DNA of 15,377 nucleotides. It comes from Fidelibacterota bacterium UBA2125. GTDB taxonomy: Bacteria; Fidelibacterota; Marinisomatia; Marinisomatales; S15-B10. The DNA lies in assembly GCA_002329125.1 (NCBI GenBank), contig DCXX01000107.1, positions 9,898-25,274 on the forward strand, in the 5' to 3' direction. Shown here piece by piece: positions 7,563 to 13,935 of the stretch (position 1 is its first letter; each line of letters opens with the position of its first letter). Under the pieces are notes generated by a model. That model was not told the origin of the DNA, made no database searches, and was given only the letters and a program-made list of their open reading frames with translations. The position numbers and the translations under genes are program-made.

Positions 7563-8711
7563 TCACTTTATGACCAGCTTGCCATCTCTGACCCAAATCT
7601 GATCCCCCACCGTCACGGTTGCATCGGTAAAAAAGTTCCAGCGGACATAAGGTCGTTCACCACCTACCGCCCCGCCAAGCTCTGAATTATCGCCCAGCGA
7701 AAGACGGACGACTCCCGCACCGTAACCGTAATAGGGGACCCACGGATTTCGTTCCGGCACCGCCAATTTGGGATTAAAACCCAGTGCAAACTCTCTGAAC
7801 CGGCGTCCCACATCGCCCGCCTGTTCCATCTCGGCTTCAACATTTTCCTTTCCAGTTTCCGCACTGACTTTCACTACAATTCCATCAACAATCTCAAGCT
7901 TGAGACCGATGACCGGACCTCCGTTCCACTGGGATGGCGGAAATGCAATGGTGCCGCGGACAGATTCCTCCAGAGGGGCGACACGGACCGCTCCCGCCGG
8001 CAGTTCAATCTCCCGGTCGATCAGGATCACACCACGATCTGTCCGCGCCTTTGACGCATCGCCATTCTGTCTGTTTACCGGCCGGTCACCAATTCGAAAA
8101 CGGATATCTGTTCCAAGCGGTGTGGTCACATGCACTTCCCTGTTTCGCATCGCCCGTTCGAAACGGAGCTGAATTTGTGCCAGCTTGTCATAGTCACTGT
8201 TCAGCACCGCCCGCTGGTATAACGCATCTATGTCCCTCGGTTCGGGCATCGGCTGACCGGGGAGGGGATATGCGCTTCGGTTTTCCAACCAGTGAAAATG
8301 GACTGTGCGGCTCTTACCAGATCTCAATATATCTTGCATTGCGGCATAGGCAGGATGTTGTGGGGTTGCTCCCGGCAGCATCACCGACGCATCAATATCT
8401 TTGAACATTTTCCGGTACGCTTCTCTGGAAGGTTCCGCGCCGCGCCTGACAACATCCGGATCCAACTCGCTTGATGGAAGAACGTCGATCACGCCGAGAT
8501 CAACCGCTCCCGCTTTCATCATCTCATAACGAAGAGGTGGAATCAGATCGCGGAACATTTCCGGATGGGCCACAAGCAGAACCTTCTCTCCCTGCCCCAC
8601 CTCCATGCGCTCGACTATCACACGTGCCAACTCCGGCCAGTCCAGTCTTAGGCGCTCTTGAGCAGATAAGAAGCTGAAAAGCAGGAGCAGTATGGCGAGG
8701 GGCTTTTTCAT
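7563..8711 (-). CDS. Secreted M29 aminopeptidase homologue with altered metal-ligand positions
   Basis: A 382-residue protein of the M29 (AmpS/thermophilic aminopeptidase) fold with a signal peptide (MKKPLAILLLLFSFLSAQ). Classical M29 enzymes are cytoplasmic. Family landmarks are an N-terminal domain with KVLLVAHPEMFRDL, then ELPAGAVRVAPLEESVRGTI with the first metal Glu (248/249), then REFALGFNP (second Glu, about 308). The block that normally reads G-T-x-H-x-A-x-G-D-N reads GAGVVRLSLGDN, giving Arg336 for His. The H-x-D block reads YVRWNFF, giving Arg357 and Asn359. So several of the co-catalytic metal ligands appear lost, and peptidase activity is doubtful. It starts 4 bp behind the NTF2-like gene, so translation is probably coupled; no strong ribosome-binding site is seen. 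Moderately GC-rich (33 of 60 at 8041-8100). Confidence 0.75.
   Translation of the reverse strand: MKKPLAILLLLFSFLSAQERLRLDWPELARVIVERMEVGQGEKVLLVAHPEMFRDLIPPLRYEMMKAGAVDLGVIDVLPSSELDPDVVRRGAEPSREAYRKMFKDIDASVMLPGATPQHPAYAAMQDILRSGKSRTVHFHWLENRSAYPLPGQPMPEPRDIDALYQRAVLNSDYDKLAQIQLRFERAMRNREVHVTTPLGTDIRFRIGDRPVNRQNGDASKARTDRGVILIDREIELPAGAVRVAPLEESVRGTIAFPPSQWNGGPVIGLKLEIVDGIVVKVSAETGKENVEAEMEQAGDVGRRFREFALGFNPKLAVPERNPWVPYYGYGAGVVRLSLGDNSELGGAVGGERPYVRWNFFTDATVTVGDQIWVRDGKLVIK
8671..8693 (-). repeat. 23-bp signal-peptide coding repeat in the M29 gene
   Basis: Identical over 23 bases to 1604-1626 in the GH20 gene. Both encode the hydrophobic core I/L-L-L-L-L-F-S-F of the signal peptide in the same frame, and both peptides end in SAQ. 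Confidence 0.7.
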
Positions 8712-8715
8712 TCAG

Positions 8716-9036
8716 TTATTTTGGCAAATTTGATGCACCAGTCTCAACCGTGTATATTTTTCCATCCTTATAGGTGTAAAAGGCCAAGACTGCTTGTTTA
8801 TTTCCATCATCAAACGATACAAAAGCATGTTCTACACCAACGTCGTCATTTTCGAAAAGAATTCTGACTTTTTCTCTATTGACGTCTCCACTCATCCCCC
8901 AACTGACAACTTCAGATTTGGACAGAATTTTCCCTGCTGCATGCAACGTAAATTTGCAATCATCGTGTATACAGTCATTCATACCCGCTTCATCACGTGA
9001 ATCGAGTGCCTTTCCCATTTTTTCCAGTATGGACAT
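8716..9036 (-). CDS. Small NTF2/SnoaL-like protein
   Basis: A 106-residue cytoplasmic protein without a signal peptide. The pattern is that of a SnoaL/NTF2-like alpha+beta cone: an N-terminal helix (ILEKMGKALDSRDEAGMNDCI), then HDDCKFTLHAAGKILSKSEVVSWG, then strands VRILFENDDVGVEHAFVSF, QAVLAFYTYKDGKIYTVETGAS. In such folds the sequence order 'small domain, acidic loop, V..H..V.F.DG....V..F...DGKI...E.G' is typical. These proteins bind or isomerise small molecules, and function cannot be assigned. A strong AAGGAG sits 7 bases before the ATG. The gene is joined to the M29 homologue by a 4-bp gap, so the two are probably made together, perhaps as partners. Confidence 0.7.
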   Translation of the reverse strand: MSILEKMGKALDSRDEAGMNDCIHDDCKFTLHAAGKILSKSEVVSWGMSGDVNREKVRILFENDDVGVEHAFVSFDDGNKQAVLAFYTYKDGKIYTVETGASNLPK

Positions 9037-9043
9037 TATTTTT

Positions 9044-9049
9044 CTCCTT
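9044..9049 (-). promoter_or_regulatory. Ribosome-binding site of the NTF2-like gene
   Basis: AAGGAG on the minus strand, 7 bases before the ATG at 9036. It is the strongest site in this part of the window and may drive translation of both the NTF2-like gene and the coupled M29 gene. Confidence 0.55.
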
Positions 9050-9068
9050 TATTTGAGCCAGAGGCGTT

Positions 9069-9770
9069 TCATTTAAGTTCTTCCAAACATAAATCCTTTA
9101 ATTCATAAAAAGATTTTTTCAATACCTTTAATTCTTGAAGGTACTGCTCTATTGATGATTTAGATTCGATAATATCTGAAAAAAGTTTATTGCTTCGATA
9201 ATATTTTTCATTAAATCTATAACCAGAAACACGTATAGGATTATTATCAATAGGGGAGGTTGACCATGTATCCTGCAAAAAGAAATTTTCTGAAAGACTG
9301 CGGTTGAATTCTAAAAAGAAAACATCGAATTCTTTCGTGTGAACATCATGTCTTCTTAAATCCTCATTATATAACTTAAATAGTTTATTTTTTAGTTTAT
9401 TTGATTCAATCATCTTTATTAAATCAGTGTTCAACAGTTGATTAAAGATACTTTCTTGAGGGAAAAAAGACCTCAAAGCTCTACCAACGGATGACAGGTG
9501 AAAAACGATACTATCCTCTGCCATAGAATTGTTGTTGGCTATATTTTCAAAAATCAGGTTGCAGCTTTTTAATGAATAATTTTGTAAAAAAATAAATCCA
9601 TCGATTTGATTAATATCTTCTTCAATAACATTAACTAATTGTTTTATCGTATTATTTTTTCTCTCTGCTTCGATGGAATTTTGACGTCTTTGCTCAAGAA
9701 AAAGTGAAATTAAAATACCAAGCGTAATTACTATAAATTCAAATGAATATTTTATTATTTGCTTTTTCAT
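9069..9770 (-). CDS. DUF6090-like single-pass membrane protein (second of tandem pair)
   Basis: A 233-residue protein with one N-terminal membrane helix (about 10-25, FEFIVITLGILISLFL) followed at once by EQRRQN and a long charged, coiled-coil-like and helical region. It aligns without gaps to the N-terminus of the next gene upstream (EF...GI.ISL..E.RR.N). Both resemble Bacteroidota DUF6090 proteins, whose hallmark is a GILIAL..N.W.E.RK membrane start. A mid-region ESIFNQLLNTDLIKMIESN corresponds to the family's 'T.Y..L..SG.L..I.N' stretch. The function of the family is unknown. AT-rich; the start at 9770 has no clear ribosome-binding site. It lies 44 bp behind its paralogue and 32 bp ahead of the NTF2-like gene. 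Confidence 0.7.
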   Translation of the reverse strand: MKKQIIKYSFEFIVITLGILISLFLEQRRQNSIEAERKNNTIKQLVNVIEEDINQIDGFIFLQNYSLKSCNLIFENIANNNSMAEDSIVFHLSSVGRALRSFFPQESIFNQLLNTDLIKMIESNKLKNKLFKLYNEDLRRHDVHTKEFDVFFLEFNRSLSENFFLQDTWSTSPIDNNPIRVSGYRFNEKYYRSNKLFSDIIESKSSIEQYLQELKVLKKSFYELKDLCLEELK

Positions 9771-9814
9771 ATTAGACAGAAATAAAAAAGTAGCGTAATA
9801 AGAAGGTGTTTCAT

Positions 9815-10492
9815 TTAATTTTGGTACTGCAAAAAATCTGATATTAATTGTTCTGTTTTTAACATTTGATTTTTTGTATCCTTCAACCTATAAATGTAAA
9901 AGTTCTCCACAAATTCTAAAATCCAGTACAAAGCATTTCTTGTTTTTGTTGAAAAGAAAACTGATTTTATGGAATCATTAATTTCCTGCTTACCAACAGT
10001 TACTTGAAAAAACTCCATGAAATAATCACTTTTTAATTTTTGATTCCTCAAGTCATATATTTGACTATTTGCATCCAGTCGTTTGTAGAAATGCTCATAT
10101 AACAGTGAGATCTCATTACTCACACTCATATCTTTTGAAAAGTTAAGCCTACCGCTTGATACTGAAGTATTATATGCAGTCTGAGTGCCAAAAAATGTCG
10201 GCGATGTAATTTGTTTTAAATTGTTGATGACATCACTATCATTAAAATCAATTTTCTTTTCATTATACTGAATCAGTTTTTTTAGTGAATTAATCTGCTC
10301 CTCAATTGACAAGATTATATTTTCAATATATTTAATATCAATCTCTACTTCTTCCTTGATGTTGATATAGTCTTCCGCAATTTTTTTCTGAATGTCCCTA
10401 TTTTCACGCCGATCCTCTACCCAAAGGGATATGGTAATACCAAAAAGAACGGCTAAAAATTCAATTCCTCCTCTTGCTAGTATATTTTTCAT
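9815..10492 (-). CDS. DUF6090-like single-pass membrane protein (first of tandem pair)
   Basis: A 225-residue protein with an N-terminal membrane helix (about 8-25, GGIEFLAVLFGITISLWV), then EDRREN and a long Lys/Glu-rich amphipathic segment (about 30-80) likely to form a coiled coil. TAYNTSVSSGRLNFSKD (about 105-121) matches the conserved central segment of DUF6090-like families, followed by LLYEHFYKRLD. The bulk is predicted to face one side of the inner membrane; topology is not certain. Very AT-rich (17 G/C of 60 at 9901-9960). AAAGG lies about 7 bases before the ATG. Paralogous to the following gene, with only the membrane anchor and short central blocks conserved, so the duplication is old. 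No function can be assigned. Confidence 0.7.
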   Translation of the reverse strand: MKNILARGGIEFLAVLFGITISLWVEDRRENRDIQKKIAEDYINIKEEVEIDIKYIENIILSIEEQINSLKKLIQYNEKKIDFNDSDVINNLKQITSPTFFGTQTAYNTSVSSGRLNFSKDMSVSNEISLLYEHFYKRLDANSQIYDLRNQKLKSDYFMEFFQVTVGKQEINDSIKSVFFSTKTRNALYWILEFVENFYIYRLKDTKNQMLKTEQLISDFLQYQN

Positions 10493-10541
10493 CTTCTACC
10501 TTTTATTTATTAATTCTTATTGAATTACATAAGCCAGAAGT

Positions 10542-10547
10542 ATTATA
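10542..10547 (-). promoter_or_regulatory. Possible -10 element (TATAAT) upstream of the DUF6090 pair
   Basis: TATAAT on the minus strand about 50 bases before the first DUF6090-like gene, in a sudden AT-rich stretch after the 37-bp repeat. The -35 position is occupied by the repeat's CACCCAC end and has no TTGACA match. It would give the pair, and possibly the NTF2 and M29 genes, their own promoter. Confidence 0.25.
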
Positions 10548-10563
10548 AGTAAGTACTCAACTG

Positions 10564-10600
10564 TGTGGGTGCTTCTTCAATCCCGGCTGTTTCCCCTTCA
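10564..10600 (-). repeat. 37-bp imperfect intergenic repeat, copy A
   Basis: Partner of 7464-7500 (30 of 37 positions match). Its first three minus-strand bases are the TGA that closes the KMVLLK reading frame. The repeat therefore lies directly behind what looks like the end of a sorting-signal-bearing gene. Probably a resident genomic repeat of this organism. Confidence 0.6.
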
Positions 10601-10627
10601 TTTCAGCAGAACCATCTTCATCGTCAT
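10598..10627 (-). pseudogene. Possible remnant of a type IX secretion C-terminal sorting tail (KMVLLK-stop)
   Basis: On the minus strand, an ATG overlapping the amidohydrolase stop opens MTMKMVLLK-stop. KMVLLK or close variants at the extreme C-terminus are common in Por/type IX sorting domains of FCB bacteria. The preceding codons in this frame do not resemble the rest of a sorting domain, so only the last few residues survive, or the match is chance. It is one frame away from the amidohydrolase end, so the amidohydrolase itself does not carry the tail. Confidence 0.35.
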
Positions 10628-13600
10628 TGACTTTGCTTGAAATAGAGCTTCTGAGCCGCGGTTTGTCTGGGAAACTCCTGGGTAGCATTCTTTCCACTAT
10701 AGACAATCCCGTTCTTAACAACATACTCAATGGATCTGCTGTTGCGGATATCGTCCATTGGGTTTTTTGTCATAATGACCATATCGGCCAGTTTGCCAGG
10801 TTCAATAGAGCCAAGCCTGTGATCGAGACCATGGTGTTTGAATCCGTTAATTGTGGCAATTTCAATGGCATCATAATTGGAAAAACCACCATGGGTAAAG
10901 AGTTCCATCTCCCAGTGAGCACCGAGCCCCATCATTTGACCGTGGGCACCCATATGAAGTTTGATGCCACGGTCATAAAGTTTTTTCAATGTTTTGCCCA
11001 TTTGTGCTGAATAGTGATCATCGGGCCAGAAAAAACCGGGGCGCCGAAGGCGAATGAGCTCGTCCTTACGGAAAAAATTCAGCAGCTTTTCATCCTCCCA
11101 CAGCCTTTCTGACTGGTGGAAATATGTTTCGCCTGAAGGCCCGTTGTATACCACTACCAATGTTGGCGTTATACCCATTTCAGAATGGGCAAAAAGGTTG
11201 ATCACATCTTCGTAAAGTGGCTCAAGCCCCATGGTGTGCTCCAACCCTGTAAAACCGTCAACAATCTGTGTAAGATTCATTTGGGGATTCCCAAAAGATT
11301 CACTGATTATGTTGATTCCAAGTTGACGGCTGGCTTCCGCCAGGTGCTGCCTTGCTGACCGCGTGTGGTTGGAATAATCTTTCACAGCAGCTGCACCGTG
11401 ATCTTTGTTAAACTGCACATGTTCCAGAGCATCTTCCAGGCTTTCGATGGGTCGGTGCATTTTTGATCTATACTTGGTAACAAAAATAGGGTCCCCTACA
11501 GAATAGATCCTGGGCCCGGTGATCTTCCCATACTGAAGCATGTCTGATACCCAGAAATCCTTCTGGGTAGTGCCATATACATCATACATGGTTGTCACCC
11601 CGTACGCCAGATTGGCCTGTAATCCGTAAAGATTTTGCTCAATAACGTTGAGAGCTGAAATGGGGCTGCCGTAATGACCGTGCGCATCGAACATACCCGG
11701 CATGACCGTTCTGCCGGCAAGTTCAAACACCTTGGCATCATTGGGAACGGTAACATTTTTTCCTACTGCTACAATCTCATCAGCCTTAATAAGAACAGTT
11801 ACATTTTCGAGAATTTCCTTCTTTGGGTTCATAGTTAGAACACGGACATTTTTCAGGGCAACTGTACTACTTGGGCGCTCGATTGTATAGTTAAAAGAGA
11901 TGTCGGTTTTTTTGGTCTGATTCTTTTGATCGAGTATGAACTCCAGTTTCTTTTCAACGTGGTACTTGCCGCGAGTCCAATACAGCGTTCGGCTATCAAC
12001 TGACCATGACATGAAATCCCCGTCTTCATCTCTATCCACCCTCTGGGTATATCCTTCTTCATCGGCAGCACTGACAGTCACTGTTTTACCAACATAATCG
12101 AAAGGAGTGACAAAACTGCGGTGGTATTCTCGGAAGGCAATCCATTTCATATCTGGTGATATCACCGCCCGTGTTGCGTTGGTAAACTTGAAAATCTCCT
12201 TTTCGTCCAAACCGTCCATGGTAATGGATTTGATTGTTAAAACATCCTCCACATATTCCGAGAAGTAGATACGTCCGTCCTGGCCAAAGAAAACTGTAGG
12301 AGGACGCTTGGAATAGCGGTTTTCGCTCCACTCTATTTCAGTCAAAACAGTCTCTTTTTCGGCCCTTTTGATCAATACAAGCACATAGTCAGTCTGATTT
12401 TCCAGATGATTTCCGTTTATTAAAGAACCTCCTCCACGGATAAAAGCAATATTGCCTTCATTTGATACGGCAATAGAACCGTACTGACTTTTTACGGAGG
12501 TCAATTTTTTACGTTTCTTCCCGTTCAAGCTCATTTGATAAACAGCCCCCATTTCCCTGTCGTTCCAGGAGGCGAAATAGATCAATTTTGATTTGGAGTC
12601 ATAGACCGGATTGGTCTCATGATCTCTGGATTCAGTTAGATTTATAACCTTCGAACCCTTTTTTAGGTAAAGATCTCCCAGGGCTTCAAATAAGATTCCT
12701 GAAGGTGTTGATTGAGACCACCGGTGTGATCGAGTTACACTTTCAGCCTGTGGTACATCCACTTTGAATCGGATCGTCTCCTTTATGTCACGGTCCACCG
12801 GTGCTTCAAATTCAATCTTACGGGCTTTGCCTGATTGAATATCAACGGCGTGAATCCCTCCATCATATGAAAGGAAAATTTCACTGCCACCGGGATCCCA
12901 ACTCATGTTTGGATATGATCCATAGAAGCTACCGCTGTCCTGACGATCAAAATCCAGTCTTCGGCTGACTACTTTCTCTTCCCTTGTCTCTAAGTCATGA
13001 ACCACCAAAACGGTCTGCCGGTCATCACGGTGTATATAGGCCAGTTTTTTACCGTTTGGAGATATAGAGGGATTAGCGGCCCCACCCGGCCTATCGATAT
13101 AAACTTCCACCACTCCCGTATGAGTGTTGTACGTCTTTATACGGTCGCCGCTACTGTAAAGGCCACCATCTCCGTGTTCAAAGTAGATTAGACCATTGGA
13201 AGGATGCATTTCAAAATGTATGACCGGTGCCCGAGTTCCAGGCGGAATGATCTCCTGCTTACTGCCGTACAGGTTAAACATGTATACCGGATGACGAACC
13301 TTCAAAGTCAATGCTGTTCCAAAAACATGTCGGCCGTCTTGTGACCAAGTTCCTTGGTGCACCGGGAGTTCCATATCGGATATATTTTTCATTTCCCCAC
13401 CAGCCAGATTATGCACCCACAAATCATCACTACCACTTCGGTCTGAGGTCAATAAAATCTTTTTACCATCGGGACTGAAACGGGGAAACATATTCCACGA
13501 AGTACCCTCGGTGATTGGCTTGGCCTTTCCACCTTGAGCCGACATGAGGTAGATATGCCCCAATAAATCAAAGGCAACTGTTTCCCCGTCAGGAGATACA

Positions 13601-13710
13601 TCCACACTCATCCATGTACCTTCCTTGGCTGTAAAGGTAACTTTTTTTGTTTGGGCAAAAGAAAACGTGGCGATGGAAAAGATTACAGCGATCAAAATAC
13701 TTCGTTTCAT
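10624..13710 (-). CDS. Secreted TolB-type beta-propeller/amidohydrolase fusion
   Basis: A 1028-residue exported protein with signal peptide MKRSILIAVIFSIATFSFAQ. Residues about 25-600 are a beta-propeller of TolB/PD40 repeats; the 'SPDGKK', 'SPNGKK' and 'SPDMKW' blade motifs at about 39, 79, 217 and 518 are clear. Residues about 615-1010 are an imidazolonepropionase-like metal amidohydrolase. FDAHGHYG holds the HxH pair (His677, His679), AVKDYSN the probable bridging Lys777, GLEHTMG His825 and MGAHGQMMGLGAHW His923/His932. The domain closes with GSIEPGKLADMVIM and a C-terminal beta strand pair. The two-part layout is established for secreted amidohydrolases of many environmental bacteria; substrates are mostly untested, with cyclic amides or peptides the usual guess. 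AGAGGA lies 6 bases before the ATG. Confidence 0.9.
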   Translation of the reverse strand: MKRSILIAVIFSIATFSFAQTKKVTFTAKEGTWMSVDVSPDGETVAFDLLGHIYLMSAQGGKAKPITEGTSWNMFPRFSPDGKKILLTSDRSGSDDLWVHNLAGGEMKNISDMELPVHQGTWSQDGRHVFGTALTLKVRHPVYMFNLYGSKQEIIPPGTRAPVIHFEMHPSNGLIYFEHGDGGLYSSGDRIKTYNTHTGVVEVYIDRPGGAANPSISPNGKKLAYIHRDDRQTVLVVHDLETREEKVVSRRLDFDRQDSGSFYGSYPNMSWDPGGSEIFLSYDGGIHAVDIQSGKARKIEFEAPVDRDIKETIRFKVDVPQAESVTRSHRWSQSTPSGILFEALGDLYLKKGSKVINLTESRDHETNPVYDSKSKLIYFASWNDREMGAVYQMSLNGKKRKKLTSVKSQYGSIAVSNEGNIAFIRGGGSLINGNHLENQTDYVLVLIKRAEKETVLTEIEWSENRYSKRPPTVFFGQDGRIYFSEYVEDVLTIKSITMDGLDEKEIFKFTNATRAVISPDMKWIAFREYHRSFVTPFDYVGKTVTVSAADEEGYTQRVDRDEDGDFMSWSVDSRTLYWTRGKYHVEKKLEFILDQKNQTKKTDISFNYTIERPSSTVALKNVRVLTMNPKKEILENVTVLIKADEIVAVGKNVTVPNDAKVFELAGRTVMPGMFDAHGHYGSPISALNVIEQNLYGLQANLAYGVTTMYDVYGTTQKDFWVSDMLQYGKITGPRIYSVGDPIFVTKYRSKMHRPIESLEDALEHVQFNKDHGAAAVKDYSNHTRSARQHLAEASRQLGINIISESFGNPQMNLTQIVDGFTGLEHTMGLEPLYEDVINLFAHSEMGITPTLVVVYNGPSGETYFHQSERLWEDEKLLNFFRKDELIRLRRPGFFWPDDHYSAQMGKTLKKLYDRGIKLHMGAHGQMMGLGAHWEMELFTHGGFSNYDAIEIATINGFKHHGLDHRLGSIEPGKLADMVIMTKNPMDDIRNSRSIEYVVKNGIVYSGKNATQEFPRQTAAQKLYFKQSQ

Positions 13711-13747
13711 GAGTTTTCCTCTTTTATCTGATCAAAGTTGAAAATTC

Positions 13748-13935
13748 TTATGGGAATTCTGACTTAAACCTTTCTCTCCACCAGGGGAACTGGAGCAGAC
13801 AGATTAAAAAGGTCTTTCTGGATATTCCTCTGTGCTCCATTGCTTCATCCATGGTGAGGGGCTTTTTCATTCTCCATTTGAGTATTTTTTTACAATAAAA
13901 GCAACTTCATCATTAGATAGCAGTTTCTCAGTCAA
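13748..13935 (-). pseudogene. Possible decayed small gene in the PqaA-amidohydrolase spacer
   Basis: The 221-bp spacer 13711-13931 carries two short overlapping minus-strand frames. One runs from a TTG overlapping the PqaA stop (13935-13867) and encodes MTEKLLSNDEVAFIVKKYSN then GE. The other runs from an ATG overlapping that stop (13870-13748) and encodes MKKPLTMDEAMEHRGISRKT and 20 more residues. A third frame across 13785-13845 also reads plausibly (NIQKDLFNLSAPVPLVERK). Protein-like text in several frames in a row is what a frameshifted gene leaves behind. I do not recognise the family. The 22 bases around the second ATG nearly duplicate the M29 start. Confidence 0.3.
13851..13872 (-). 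repeat. 22-bp near-copy of the M29 gene start
   Basis: 21 of 22 bases match 8692-8713. Both encode ATG AAA AAG CCC CTC followed by GCC or ACC and AT. The rest of the M29 signal peptide does not follow here. Confidence 0.6.

Noticed and set aside
7768..8404. Two overlapping plus-strand frames (134 and 156 codons) opposite the M29 gene
   Set aside because: Antisense shadows in a GC-rich gene; Arg/Ser/Pro-rich text without domain pattern or ribosome-binding site.
9069..10492. The DUF6090-like pair as a toxin-antitoxin or phage-defence module
   Set aside because: Nothing in the sequences (no nuclease, NTPase or pore motif) supports this; only a membrane anchor and helical regions are visible.
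10598..10760. A full type IX sorting domain fused to the amidohydrolase by a frameshift
   Set aside because: Translating the alternative frame upstream of KMVLLK gives text (…CYPGVSQTNRGSEALFQAKS) that does not resemble a sorting domain, while the amidohydrolase frame is intact to its own natural end.
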